From NCBI GenBank assembly GCA_022266195.1, contig WHVY01000003.1, positions 3,162,001-3,226,000 on the forward strand: DNA of 64,000 nt, given 5' to 3'. The stretch is from Tetranychus cinnabarinus (Eukaryota > Arthropoda > Arachnida > Trombidiformes > Tetranychidae). Below are positions 39,701 through 50,340 of this stretch, piece after piece. The notes below the pieces were generated by a model. The model worked only from the letters and a program-made list of their open reading frames with translations. It did not search any database and had not been told where the DNA came from. The position numbers and the translations under genes were made by a program. How positions within the stretch are numbered: position 1 is the stretch's first letter; each line of letters starts with the position of its first letter.

Positions 39701-42700
39701 CAGAACTTTTTTTCTCTTTTTGCGAAATTCGTTTGAATCTAGATTGTAGTCTTTCATCAGTTAATCATTACTAGGTGCTGAGTAATGCTGAATAAAAAAC
39801 AAAAAGATAATCAGATGGAAAGGGTTAAATGATAGCATTACTGGAATCTCTTGAGATTAAAAATGCCGATTTAGGAATAACAAATGAATTGAACAAGAAA
39901 TGAAGATTACAATATTTATTGAAAGATGATGATTAAGATCTATAAATGAAAGTGAAAGGAATGAAAAAGTTGGCGAAACAGGATGAAAAACTCAACAACT
40001 GAGATTGAGTTGGTTTCAAGTTTCATTTTCAAGTTTTCAGATTTGAAACTCAATCTCATTGACTTTATCATTTGATGCAACTTTAAATCCGAATCACGTC
40101 AATATTTAAACGCTTTCATTGCAATTTGAATTCACTTAAGAAACCAGAAAATGGATCGACAAGAAAAACATATTTTTCCATTTAAAGAATTGAAGAAAAA
40201 ATAGAAAAAACTTTTTATTCGAAATGGTTGATTAACCAATGAATAATAATTTTGTTGATAATTTTCACGGTTCTATCAATTAAGGAATGAATTCCAGGTT
40301 CTTCATTTTTCCTCTTCACATTTTTTTCCTCTCTACAAGTTGCATCTTCAATTTAATCTCAATTGTAATTTGTCTGTTAATTAATCTTGAGTGGCCGAGA
40401 AAAGGGTTCAATGGAACAAAAGTTTACCCTGTTCTCCTTTACTGGGAGTGAATTTCCTTACATTAGCTTAATACCAATCATGGTTAACAGGGAAACAATG
40501 TTGTACTGTTTTACCTGAAAAAAGGATTCACTTGAAGCTATTAATGATAGCCGATAATATTAATGATAATTGGAGTCTTTGTTATTAAATGAAAAGTCTT
40601 AGTGGTTAGTTGAAGGTTTCTGTGAGTGTTTCTCATCTTCTTCTTCATCATCTTCTTGCTCATCTTCCCTCTTGCTCTTGTAATCTGCTCAAGGTTTACT
40701 AAGGCAATTGATGTTGTTATAATGATAAGGGAAATACGGAAAAAAAGATAAATCCCTTCAACATTATTCATTGAAGGATAACATTTATCATTTGGTTTAA
40801 AGGTGAAATCAGAATACATTTATAACTTGTAAAGATGTTCGAGTCAATCTAATGTCCAAATCCTATCACAAGGAGACACTATTAACTTCTCAAGTTATTA
40901 TCATTATCATTATTGTTATTATTAACCAAATGTTGATCAACTTGAAAGCAAGATGAATATGTGATTGTGAGTTTACCATTTTAATAGAGATTTGTGGGTT
41001 AAATTAAGGCAACGCCCGGGACTTTATTAAAGTCAGGACAGAATGGGAAAAGAGGGAAACTTCATTTTTAGCTTCTTGACTCATTAAGAGATAATCAGAG
41101 AATGCTGAACAGATAGAGTAATTCATGATATTGATTGACTTTTCTTCTCTTTGGCGATTCTTCAATATTGTTTAAATTAGCTCAATCTGGGAATATCGAG
41201 TTTTATCATTCCATGTTATTCTATGATAAATTTTCACGGTCTAGCCATTAATATCTTCTTCTTCTTCTTGTTTCTTTCCTTGTGACAGTTATCAATGATC
41301 AGTTGAATTTCCAACATTTTCTTGAATACTTGCAATACCTTTATCTATACTCTTTTCGAGTTTTTGTTTTAGCTTTTTTTCTGCTTCTCTTTGGTTTATT
41401 TTTCTTACTTTGCTTTGGACCAAAGTTAAATTGATGATGGTAAACACCTTTTGTACCTTTTTAATCATTGATCAATTTATCAGTTCAGGGAATTGATTCG
41501 CTTTTGAAATAGAAAGGAGTAAGAAAGGAAAATGTTTTTACAATTTTTCTTCTAATTGGTAATAATCATGTGCGATGTTTCAAATTTCAAGATTCATTTT
41601 AATGTCGTCCAAGTATGGTACAATTGTTTTACTCTCTTAGATATTTTAACACATACAAATACTAGGTGTCAAAGTCAATTAAACTATCGGGAGATTTATC
41701 ACTCCTCGATGGGAAAAGATATTCGCAAAGTCTCTTTGAATATTCTATAGAGAAAATCTTTAAGTTTTGTCTGGCGTTACTTTGATTCACCTGAATAACA
41801 AGACAATTTAACGATAGCCACTCAAAATCAAAAAAGTGTCTAATGATGCATCAGAAAATGGCTATCGTGAAATTGCTGTGATATGTAGGACAATCAATGT
41901 AACGCCAAACAAACTGAAACACTTTCTCTACAAAATGGTCGAAGAAACTTTTTGAATAACTTTCACTTTCTAACAACTGTAGGAATAAAAATCCTAAAAC
42001 TTTAATCGAATCAATCATTTATTATTAATGTATCGCAAGAATATTTACAATATTTCAAATCACTCTTTTTCGAAGTTTCGTTTTATTTGAAGGAGAATAT
42101 GCAAAACTTTGACTTTCGAGAAAACAATTGATACTTGCTAGCTTGTAGGGACATGGAAATAGAGTCTATTTGTGAAATTAAAATTTTGTAAATCGAATGT
42201 TTCAGATAGAATAAAATCCAAAATTCGAGGTTGACAGTTGGCTTAAGTGTTTCCTATTTGAACCAATTTGAATTGAAAGGCAAAAATGAACTGGAAATAA
42301 ACTTTCTTTCAGTACTGTCTCATCATGAAACCAGCATTCATTGAAGATAATAACTTTCCCTTATCAATATCAATGTGAATAATCCAATGTATTTGTTGTT
42401 GTTTTTTGTATCAATTCAATTCTTGGTCAAATAATTCAATTTTTTTGGTCCAAGTTTTTCTTTTTTTGACCAACAAACAAAAGGTTGTTTCACCAGTGAA
42501 GACAAGAAATGAAAACAACAACATTTTTCCTGTTATCAGTTCAATTTTCGAGCAATTTTCTTCTTTCCATTTCTGAAAGAAGGAAAGAAAAAAGAAGAAA
42601 AAAGTTCTAATAAGACAAGCTTCCAAGATGAATGAGAAGAAACAAAATGCTTTCACTTGTATGAATCAGTAAATAGCCTTCATATAAACCGTTTTTAATC

Positions 42701-43738
42701 ATGAGACTTTATTTTATCTCCTTTCGCATCTTTCACCTGTTCATATTGTGAACTTGAAATTTATCTTATTTACTAGTTCAAAAATATCATTCCAGAAGTT
42801 GAGCAAAATGCTTGTCATGAATGCTTGTAAATGAAATGAGACAAAAGCTGGTCATTGGTTAGTCAATGGTCGGTATTACAGCTTGAAATAGGTTGGAGGG
42901 AAAATAGTTAATCAGTCATGGAATGTCATGATTTATCGACAATTTGGCGTTTCATTTTCTGTTTTTGGAAAAACAGGGAAAAGCAACTTTCCATTTCAAT
43001 CCATTCAATATATTATCAATCTTGAAGTTGAAAGAAAAAGTTGATTGAAATTGAGTTGAAAAGTTTCATCAATCGTTTTCCATCAATTGAATAACTTTGA
43101 TTAGACAATAAATGTCAATGGAAAGGTTTAGTTGTGATTGCAAATAGACTCGAGTTTACGGTTGATTCCAATGGAAATTGAATTGAAAATGTTAATGGAA
43201 TGGGATTGGTGAGCAATGAAAATGTTTCTTAAACGAAACTCGACTTTCGTTTTATACTTACATCTACATGAACTCCTTTGAGGACAAACTTTTGCCCTGA
43301 TTTGGGTCCGTTGGACGGTAAATAACGATAAAATTCAACATAATCTTTGTACCATTTTACAGAGTAAAGTTCATCTCCTTCCAAATCATAATGACACCGA
43401 AGTGTAACTGATTTTCCTAGAGGCACAGATTGGGGAACCTCTAATTTGGTTATCCGTAAACCTGTTTGAGATTTGATGAAACAATATTAGTAAACATTTT
43501 TCAAGTTTAATCATCGAGTTAAAGCACAGTTTCAGAGATTCGAGAGCATCAATTGTTTAGTTCAAGTTCAAAAGTTGTGGCAACAATGTTTGCATGTGTT
43601 TGCAAATAAGGATAAATGTTGGATTTAATAAGTTGATTTCAACTACAACTTACCATGTGAGTAAATTATACAGGTTAATAGTAGAGTCCAATATAAGAAC
43701 AAGTTTGAATTCATTTTAAAAAAAGTTTCACTTTCCAT
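24778..43738 (-). CDS. beat: Beaten-path (Beat) family protein with three Ig-like domains
   Basis: Seven exons: 43738-43654, 43461-43262, 37542-37407, 35010-34877, 34230-33999, 33922-33786 and 25119-24778. Introns are GT-AG and phases agree throughout, giving 421 residues. Exon 1 encodes a signal peptide (SNLFLYWTLLLTCIIYSHG). Ig1 spans exons 2-3: Cys in LRCHYDLEG, Trp in LYSVKWYKD, then EFYRY, second Cys in GHYACEVSTEGPSF; these are Beat hallmarks. Ig2 spans exons 4-5 (NLTC, LTWHIN, LKLRCTS). A second copy of that unit spans exons 6-7 (DLNC, LKWFIK, LRLKCIA). Drosophila Beat proteins have two Ig domains and guide axons by binding Sidestep-family receptors; that role here is inference. The C-terminus of exon 7 is hydrophobic (WLTIKVIATLIQ), suggesting membrane attachment. 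Start: first ATG, with a second in-frame Met at codon 9. Which beat paralogue it matches is unclear. Confidence 0.93.
25120..33785. other. Large intron 6 of the Beat gene
   Basis: An 8.7-kb AT-rich intron joining the two halves of the third Ig-like domain. Open frames up to 126 codons occur on both strands (for example 29950-30330 and 27334-27687) but consist of low-complexity Phe/Ile/Leu/Lys-rich translations without domains. A slightly more mixed-composition stretch at 28.84-29.45 kb holds an 84-codon plus-strand frame I cannot identify. No transposon ends were recognised. Confidence 0.5.
35011..37406. other. Intron 3 of the Beat gene
   Basis: AT-rich intron between the end of Ig1 and the first Ig2 exon. 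It contains a short TC dinucleotide run near 36.71-36.73 kb. No other feature is supported. Confidence 0.5.
37543..43261. other. Intron 2 of the Beat gene
   Basis: A 5.7-kb intron splitting the Ig1 domain. Apart from the small foldback element at 41.77-41.91 kb I see only AT-rich DNA and spurious short open frames. Confidence 0.5.
41766..41913. mobile_element. Short foldback (MITE-like) element in a Beat intron
   Basis: Terminal arms tttgtctggcgttac (41766-41780) and gtaacgccaaacaaa (41899-41913) are inverted repeats with one mismatch. A second inverted pair lies inside: aatttaacgatagcca (41805-41820) and tggctatcgtgaaatt (41859-41874), 14 of 16 matching. About 148 bp in all, with no coding capacity. 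The structure fits a miniature inverted-repeat transposable element; I could not fix a target duplication. Confidence 0.65.
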
Positions 43739-44607
43739 GGTGAATTTCACATCACATTTTAAGATGAAACTGAATTTAGATTGTGCGGTTATTAACAGTG
43801 AATACCTGAGACTTGAGCAAACTCTGGAGACTCCTGTTGAGTCTCTCGACTTTAACCTGGAATTATTCTGGGCATTCTGTTCACTCCCAATGCCATCTAA
43901 TGGTTTAGAACTGTATTAAAATATTTTATTCGAGATAAAAAATCTTTACGATTTGCAAAAGGTTATTTCGTTTTTTATTGCATGTACTTTTTTGAGGGTA
44001 CATTATACGCTTGTTATATATTGGATATCTAAATATCAATAATTTTTTATAACAAGAAAAACTTATTTGACAAAAGGTCTATTTTCATCCAAGCATTTCA
44101 TGTTTCATCATTAACGCTAATCTTCAAAAATGACATGATACTTGACAAGACTTGTGAGAGAATTGAGTTGCCAAATATAATAAGATAACACTAGATGGCA
44201 CATTGTGTACTTCGTTGGATGTGGAATCTCACGTTCCGGCATTACCTGATGTTCACAAAGACGTTGTCGTAAGTACAAATGATGAATGGTGGAATGAGAT
44301 ACTGAATTTACAAAGTAATTTTACAAAATTCCATTCAGCATTAGAATGATAATTTCTGTTTCTTTACCTAACATGACAGTGCAGTGGGGTTGTGTCTTTT
44401 TGGTAAAAAGTTCATCTCTCAGAAATGACTTCCAAACGGCAGTTATATAATTTACTTGATAATTTTGTTTTCGTAATCGTCTACGATCTGATTTTGTTCC
44501 TTAAAGAATGCATTGATACTTTGCCAACCTTTCATCTTGTAAAGGATTTTATATCGTTCGATAAAATTTTCAAAATCTAAATTATGATGATAGACTAACA
44601 GTAAGTA
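43739..44607. other. 5' flank of the Beat gene
   Basis: The Beat promoter and 5' UTR should begin here, reading leftwards. The sequence is AT-rich and no core promoter motif is distinct enough to call. A 60-codon plus-strand frame at 43737-43919 has no recognisable content. Confidence 0.4.
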
Positions 44608-45592
44608 CAGTAGAGTACTCCATTACTTGGTAGAATTTCGGTATGGAGTCACCTATTGAGGGAAAAAACACTATTTTCGTACAATTTTTTCAGATAATTT
44701 GTTAATCGTTTTTGGTGAAAATGGCTTTGCTTTTAGCTGAAAAAGTCGAATTAGTGAATTCATTAGATCTCGTACCACAGGAAATCATTGTTAAAAACAT
44801 TAGCATAAATCAACAATATGTTAGTTTCCTGAGTCGCCAGAAAGACGAAATTTTAACCAACTTTAAAGGTGAAAATGACAATAAAAAGAGATTGAACAAA
44901 AAATCAACAAACAATTGATTAATGAAGTGATACCTTTTTGTAGAAGCATGATTGATTCAGGAGTTCCCTTATCTGGACCATTAATTCAATCTAAAGCCAT
45001 CAAAATTGGTGAATCAATTGGAATGAAAAACTTCAAAGCCTCGAATACTTGGCTACGTCGATTCATCAAGGAAAATGAATACAAATATCGACTTTTGTGC
45101 GGTGAAAGTAAAAGTGTAGATCAAACAACAGTTGACCAATGGAAAAATAATTTGTCTGATCAATTGGAAGACTATTGTGATGATGATATATTTAATGCTG
45201 ATGAGTCATCTTTTTTCTGGAAATCGCAACCAAACGTTCATTTTTGCAAAAAATGATGAGGCTCATGGCATTAGTTAAAGTAAGCAAAGATTAACTAACT
45301 AGATTTTTCCCCCCTAAAACAACTTCAAAATTACAACCTCTTGATTTTGGCATTATAAATCTTGTCAAAAAAAGTTATAAATCTAAGTTAATGTCAATCA
45401 TTGTTCCTCAGGTTGATAATGACCTACCCTTTAATTATTGTATTAACTCAATAAGCGTTGTTGATGCTATGCGTTTGCATAGAGAAGTTTGGGAAGAAAC
45501 AAAGACTCAAACCATTGTAAATTGTTTCAAAAGTGCCGGTTTCAATTAAATTAATTACTAAATTGAATGCTTACTTATGAAGTACGCTACTG
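44608..45592 (+). mobile_element. Internally deleted pogo/Tigger element with TIRs and TA target duplication
   Basis: The element begins cagtagagtactccattact (44608-44627) and its right end, reverse complemented, reads cagtagcgtacttcataagt (45573-45592), 16 of 20 matching. TA flanks both sides (44606-44607 and 45593-45594), the target duplication of Tc1/mariner-superfamily elements. At 985 bp it is far shorter than an autonomous Tigger of about 2 kb or more; the missing part is the middle of the transposase. Confidence 0.85.
44721..45549 (+). pseudogene. Broken Tigger/pogo transposase (CENP-B-like HTH plus partial DDE domain)
   Basis: Three pieces follow the order of a Tigger transposase. 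Piece 1 (44721 to about 44880) is the N-terminal DNA-binding segment (LLLAEKVELVNSL, VKNISINQQY). After a frame change, piece 2 (about 44880-45256) holds the CENP-B-type second HTH (ASNTWLRRFIKENEYKYR, CGESKSVDQTTVDQW) and the first catalytic motif FNADES. Piece 3 (about 45306-45549) holds the C-terminal part (PPKTTSKLQPLDFGII, then TQTIVNCFKSAGFN). The central part with the DNC motif is absent between roughly 45256 and 45300, where the frame also breaks. It cannot encode an active transposase. Confidence 0.85.
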
Positions 45593-45697
45593 TAGTTTGT
45601 ATTTTGTACCTAAATTGCACTGGGTGCTTTTAAATCGTTGACGGTCGTTAGTACTAATAACTTTTGGATCAAAGGTCAGATTTTTGATATTCAATAG
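45593..45697. other. Spacer between Tigger and copia, with copia target duplication
   Basis: About 100 bp of host DNA separate the two elements. The last five bases, AATAG (45693-45697), are repeated directly after the copia 3' LTR (49938-49942). Confidence 0.85.
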
Positions 45698-45939
45698 TAT
45701 TGGTGAATTGAACAATTCATATTATCCAATTTACGTCAACATAAGTATTGTTACAAAACGTTAGCCAAATGGACAGTATTGTTGGACTATTGTTGATTGA
45801 GAAAAAGACAATTAATTACGTTTACCATTCTTATCCTTTAAAACATATAAAACCAGTTTTCTGTTAAAAACAATTATTCATTAAATAGATCAATAAGTAA
45901 ATTACGATTTTGTCTGAGTTGATTCAATATAAACCAACT
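45698..45939 (+). repeat. Copia 5' LTR
   Basis: Direct repeat of 49696-49937, starting TATTGGTGAA and ending AAACCAACT. It contains a TATA-like tataaaa at 45846-45852 and ATTAAA at 45880-45885, a possible poly(A) signal. The edges are set by the AATAG duplication outside and by the primer-binding site and polypurine tract inside. The ends are not the usual TG...CA. Confidence 0.93.
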
Positions 45940-45953
45940 GGTTATGGGCTCAG
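45940..45953 (+). other. Copia primer-binding site (internal initiator-Met tRNA type)
   Basis: The sequence ggttatgggctcag directly follows the 5' LTR. It complements the anticodon-arm region of initiator methionine tRNA (CTGGGCCCATAACC in animals) apart from one base, the half-tRNA priming known for Drosophila copia. The gag-pol ATG (45944-45946) lies inside it. Confidence 0.8.
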
Positions 45954-48900
45954 TAACGCAAAATGGTCTTAATTCAGGCTCATCGAGTCTTATTGAACAA
46001 TTTAATGGTGTTGACTTCTTTTCATGGAAATTCAAAATGATGAATTATTTGAAGAGAGAAGGACTTTGGGAAGTTATTGTCAATGAGAAAATTGGTGATA
46101 TTGATGATAACAAATTGGCAGTATTTAAAAGACAAGATGAAAGAGCTCTTGGTCTAATATGTTGCTGTGTATCAGCAAAGTATATTGTTTTGATAAGAGA
46201 AGCAAAAAGTGCCAAAGATGTTTGGAATATATTGACGAAAACGTTCGAAAGAAAAGATCTTTCAAAGAAATTGCAGCTAAAACAGAGATTAGCTAAACTT
46301 AAGCTTGAAAATGGTCAATCCATTATTGACTTCGTCACTGAGTTGGAGAAATTATGGTCAGAAATATCTTATTGTGGTGATAATATTGCTGAAGAAGATA
46401 AAGTGATTGAAATATTGAGTAAACTTCCTTCAGATTATAAACATTTTGTATCAGCAATAAGAGTGATTCTTGACAAAATTAAATATAATGATTTGGTTGC
46501 TAGACTAATCCAAGAAGAAGAAACGTTCAAAGACCAAGCTGAAGCGACTGAAGAAACTGCTCTTTATGTCAAAGGTAAATTCAAGCCTAAGAACAAGAAA
46601 AACATTACTTGCTACAATTGTCAAGAAAAAGGGCATTTCAAACGTGATTGCCCAAAACTTGTTGAGATAAATCAATCATATGATGAAGATACCAAGACAT
46701 TGAACAATCAAGAAAGAGTTTTAACAATTATCAATGAACATGATGCTTCACATTGTTGGATTGTTGACTCGGGAGCATCAAACCATATGTGTTCTCATCG
46801 TCATTGGTTCAAAGATTACGTTGAAACCAAAGGAAAGCAAGTTGTTCAAGGTGATGGAACCAGTATTGATGTTGTTGGTATTGGTAACATTGATATATTA
46901 TCCGATTGTGGCTCAAATTTTTCATTGAAAAATGTTTATCATATTCCGAAATTGCATCTTAATCTGATCTCATTAGGTCAAACAGAAGATAATGGAGCTG
47001 AAATCGTATTCAAAAATGGTTACTGTAAAATCTATTTAAATACTGAGTTGATTGTAATTGGTGAAAGAATCGGTCGACTTTACCAATTAAAATGTCGAGT
47101 TCAAAATTACTCATTATTAGCTCTTAATGAAAAAAGAAGTACTAATGACATTAATCTTTGGCATCTTCGTTATGGTCATTTGAACTATGAAGCATTGAAA
47201 AATATGGTTAAGCACAGTATCATTGATGGTATTACGATGCAAGGTGAAGAAGCTTACATATGTAAAGCTTGCTTAGAAGGTAAAATGACAAAAAGGTATG
47301 GTAAAGGTAGAACTCATGTGTCAACTGAAGGTGTATTAGATTTAGTGCACTCTGACATCTGTGGACCAATAAGAACAAAATCATTCACTGGGTTACGATA
47401 TTTCATTACATTCATTGATGATTGGTCAAATTGGGTCAAAGTTATTCCGGTTAAAGAGCGTCATGAGGTATTTGTTCAGTACAAAATCTATGAAGCAGAA
47501 GTAACGAATTTACACAACAAGCAGATAAAAACATTGCGAACTGATAATGGACGTGAATATTGTTCAAATGAATTTGAAACATACTTAAAAGAGAAGGGAA
47601 CAAAACATGAAACTTCAATAGCTTACCATCATGAACAGAATGGTGTAGCTGAAAGAATGAATCGAACACTGAGAGAGATGGCTTGCTCAATGATACATCA
47701 TGCTGAACTATCATTGAAGTATTGGGCTGAAGCTATTGTTACTGCTGGTTACATCAGAAATCGTTGTTCAGCAAAAGCTATTTACAATTTAACTCCATTT
47801 GAACGATGGAAAGGTCGTAAACCAATTGTTAGCCATTTAAAGATTTTCGGCTGTAAAGCTTATGTGTTATTGTCAGATGATAAACGATCCAAGCTTGAAC
47901 CTAAAACAATCGAAACAATTTTTACTGGTTACAGTACAAACAAAAAGGCTTACCGTTTGATAGATCCGAGTAATCACAAAGTTATTCATGGTAAAGATGT
48001 CAAGTTTGATGAGAAAACGCTATTGCTTAAACAAAATGATTCAACAGTAAATAACTTTGATCTTATTGATGAAGATGCTAATGAAAGTATTGATGAAATT
48101 GATGAACACAATATCAACGCTAGATTTGATAATCATGCATTGGTTACAATTCATAATGAACCGAGTACTTTTAATGAGGCTATCAATTCACAGGATAAGG
48201 ACAATTGGATGACAGCAATTCAAGAAGAATATCATTCATTGATGAATGCAAACACTTGGGTATTAGTCAAACGCCCTGAAAACTGCAATATTATCAAAAA
48301 CAAATGGGTATTTAGAGTAAAAGATAATTTTGATGGAAAACAATTCAAAGCTCGCCTCGTTGCTAAAGGGTTTACTCAAAGGAAAGGAATTGATTACAAT
48401 GAAACTTTTGCTCCAGTAGCAAAGTTTACAACATTACGTTGTTTGATCTCTTTGACCGTTAAATATGGTTACATCATTGACCAAATGGACGTGAAAACAG
48501 CGTATTTAAATGGTCAATTAGACGAAGAAATTTACATGGAACAACCAGAAGGGTTTATCGAAGATGATAATTTAGTTTGTAAACTAAAAAGAAGTCTTTA
48601 TGGGTTGAAACAATCTGGAAGAGCATGGAATTTATTGTTCAATGAGTTCATGCTGAAAATTGGATTCAAAAGAGTACAATCCGATAATTGTTTATATTAT
48701 CAAGGTGAAGGAAACAAAAGAATCTATTTGCTCATTTATGTTGATGATCTCCTTATTTTTGGAAAATCAAAAGAGCAAATTGGTTTTGTTAAAGAACAAA
48801 TGTGTTCTCAATTCATGATGAAAGATCTTGGTGGTGTTAGATCATTCTTAGGTATTGAGTTTGAGATAAACTATGAATCACAGATTATCAAGTTGCACCA

Positions 48901-49114
48901 ATCAAAATACATCAATACAATATTGAAACGTTATAATATGAGTGAATGTAATCCTATTAACACGCCTTGTGATGCTTCAATCAAATTGTCAAAACAAGAT
49001 GATGATAAAATTTTGGACAATGTTCATTATGCAAGTGCAGTCGGAGCACTTATATACTTGGCCACTTGTACAAGACCAGATATATCATTTGCTGTTGGCT
49101 TGGTCAATTCATGA
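45944..49114 (+). CDS. Copia gag-pol polyprotein, broken before RNase H
   Basis: A 1056-codon frame in the Ty1-copia order. Gag occupies roughly residues 1-250 with a CCHC knuckle CYNCQEKGHFKRDC near 223. Protease shows DSGAS near 275. The integrase has its HHCC zinc region (LWHLRYGHLN... CKACLEGK, about 404-450) and the catalytic Asp, Asp, Glu in HSDICGP (about 469), RTDNGREY (about 532) and EQNGVAERMN (about 565). Reverse transcriptase follows with QMDVKTAYLNG and YVDDLLIFG near 931. The frame ends at TGA 49112-49114, just after TRPDISFAV; the RNase H domain continues in another frame from about 49100. That is a small deletion-type frame loss, or possibly a sequencing error. The start is the first ATG, inside the primer-binding site. 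Confidence 0.95.
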   Translation: MGSVTQNGLNSGSSSLIEQFNGVDFFSWKFKMMNYLKREGLWEVIVNEKIGDIDDNKLAVFKRQDERALGLICCCVSAKYIVLIREAKSAKDVWNILTKTFERKDLSKKLQLKQRLAKLKLENGQSIIDFVTELEKLWSEISYCGDNIAEEDKVIEILSKLPSDYKHFVSAIRVILDKIKYNDLVARLIQEEETFKDQAEATEETALYVKGKFKPKNKKNITCYNCQEKGHFKRDCPKLVEINQSYDEDTKTLNNQERVLTIINEHDASHCWIVDSGASNHMCSHRHWFKDYVETKGKQVVQGDGTSIDVVGIGNIDILSDCGSNFSLKNVYHIPKLHLNLISLGQTEDNGAEIVFKNGYCKIYLNTELIVIGERIGRLYQLKCRVQNYSLLALNEKRSTNDINLWHLRYGHLNYEALKNMVKHSIIDGITMQGEEAYICKACLEGKMTKRYGKGRTHVSTEGVLDLVHSDICGPIRTKSFTGLRYFITFIDDWSNWVKVIPVKERHEVFVQYKIYEAEVTNLHNKQIKTLRTDNGREYCSNEFETYLKEKGTKHETSIAYHHEQNGVAERMNRTLREMACSMIHHAELSLKYWAEAIVTAGYIRNRCSAKAIYNLTPFERWKGRKPIVSHLKIFGCKAYVLLSDDKRSKLEPKTIETIFTGYSTNKKAYRLIDPSNHKVIHGKDVKFDEKTLLLKQNDSTVNNFDLIDEDANESIDEIDEHNINARFDNHALVTIHNEPSTFNEAINSQDKDNWMTAIQEEYHSLMNANTWVLVKRPENCNIIKNKWVFRVKDNFDGKQFKARLVAKGFTQRKGIDYNETFAPVAKFTTLRCLISLTVKYGYIIDQMDVKTAYLNGQLDEEIYMEQPEGFIEDDNLVCKLKRSLYGLKQSGRAWNLLFNEFMLKIGFKRVQSDNCLYYQGEGNKRIYLLIYVDDLLIFGKSKEQIGFVKEQMCSQFMMKDLGGVRSFLGIEFEINYESQIIKLHQSKYINTILKRYNMSECNPINTPCDASIKLSKQDDDKILDNVHYASAVGALIYLATCTRPDISFAVGLVNS

Positions 49115-49683
49115 CTTGTCCGACTGAAACCCATTGGAAGGCTGTAAAAAGGATTTATCGGTACCTTAAGGGTACAATGAATCTACAATTGACATTCAAT
49201 TACAATGAGAATGATGAATTAATGACTGGTTTTTCTGATGCTGATTATGCCTCATCTTCGATTGATCGCAAGAGTATTAGTGGCTCTGTGATTTATTGTT
49301 ACGGTAACTTGATTTCGTGGACAAGTAAGAAACAGGCTACAATATCACTATCGACTGCAGAGGCTGAATATGTTGCTCTAGCAAACTGTATCAAAGAAAT
49401 AATCTGGTTACGAACTCTGATTGAGGAACTTGGACTCATTTTTGCAAATGCAGTTGTAGTTTATGAAGACAATCAATGTGCAATAGCTATGAGCAAAGAT
49501 CCAGTTCATCAGTCACGATCAAAACATATTGATATCAAATACCATTTCATTAGAGAAAAAGTTAATCAAAAGATTGTTGATGTTCAGTATCTTTCAACTG
49601 AAAATATGATAGCTGACATTCTGACTAAAGCTCTTCCAAAAGATACATTTGAAAAATTAAGATTGAAATTGAAGATAATCTGA
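49100..49683 (+). pseudogene. Copia RNase H segment in a shifted frame
   Basis: This frame (open from 49066) carries the polyprotein end: ETHWKAVKRIYRYLKGT, then RNase H motifs SDADYA, STAEAEYVAL, EDNQCAI and HIDIKYHFIRE, ending at a stop at 49681-49683. It shows no decay apart from its separation from the main frame near 49100, and it overlaps the end of the main frame. An upstream ATG at 49066 exists but is unlikely to be a true start. Confidence 0.93.
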
Positions 49684-49686
49684 ATT

Positions 49687-49695
49687 GAGAGGAAG
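49687..49695 (+). other. Copia polypurine tract
   Basis: gagaggaag immediately precedes the 3' LTR and immediately follows the RNase H stop codon, the position of the plus-strand primer. Confidence 0.85.
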
Positions 49696-49937
49696 TATTG
49701 GTGAATTGAACAATTCATATTATCCAATTTACGTCAACATAAGTATTGTTACAAAACGTTAGCCAAATGGACAGTATTGTTGGACTATTGTTGATTGAGA
49801 AAAAGACAATTAATTACGTTTACCATTCTTATCCTTTAAAACATATAAAACCAGTTTTCTGTTAAAAACAATTATTCATTAAATAGATCAATAAGTAAAT
49901 TACGATTTTGTCTGAGTTGATTCAATATAAACCAACT
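49696..49937 (+). repeat. Copia 3' LTR
   Basis: Same length (242 bp) as the 5' LTR and, by eye, the same sequence throughout. AATAG follows at 49938-49942. Confidence 0.95.
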
Positions 49938-49942
49938 AATAG

Positions 49943-50340
49943 GATTCTGTAAATCGATGAAACATAGATCCAGAGTTGCAAGGTCATTAAAGGTCATTCA
50001 TTTATTTACCCAATAAACTTCATTTAGTGATTCAGTGAGTCCAATCAGTGATACGTGAAATGCATTGATGCGGCAATAAAAGCAGGTTAAATAAAGTGAA
50101 AAGTCACTTGAAGATTTAAGGAAATGGAAATGACTGAGTAAATTGAAGAAAGAGAGATTTTCCCTATCCTCAATTCATCTCATCAATAATACCAAATTCG
50201 TGATAATAATTCTGGACATGCACACAAAGTTTAGAAATTATATCATAGGGAAAAATGATGGAGAACTGAGACTAAGAATACAAGTTATACACTGTGCGAC
50301 CATTGTGAAATAAGGAAATGACGGAGATGTGGCTCCATTA
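49943..50340. other. No gene seen
   Basis: AT-rich DNA beginning with two AAGGTCATT words (about 49980-50000), the core also found in the foldback repeats of this window. No open frame is convincing. Confidence 0.4.

Larger units (their letters stand above)
45698..49937 (+). mobile_element. Full-length Ty1-copia LTR retrotransposon
   Basis: A 4240-bp element with two 242-bp LTRs, a primer-binding site, one long gag-pol frame, a second short pol frame and a polypurine tract. It is flanked by AATAG at 45693-45697 and 49938-49942, the 5-bp duplication typical of copia integration. The gene order protease, integrase, reverse transcriptase, RNase H places it in Ty1-copia. Reading the two LTRs side by side I saw no difference, so it inserted very recently. 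A frame break late in pol means this copy probably cannot make a complete polyprotein. Confidence 0.97.

Noticed and set aside
47451..47714. Minus-strand 87-codon frame within copia.
   Set aside because: Antisense shadow of the integrase region.
49100..49114. Programmed ribosomal frameshift in copia to explain the two pol frames.
   Set aside because: Copia elements normally encode RNase H in the same frame as reverse transcriptase, and I see no obvious slippery site; a small deletion or read error is simpler.
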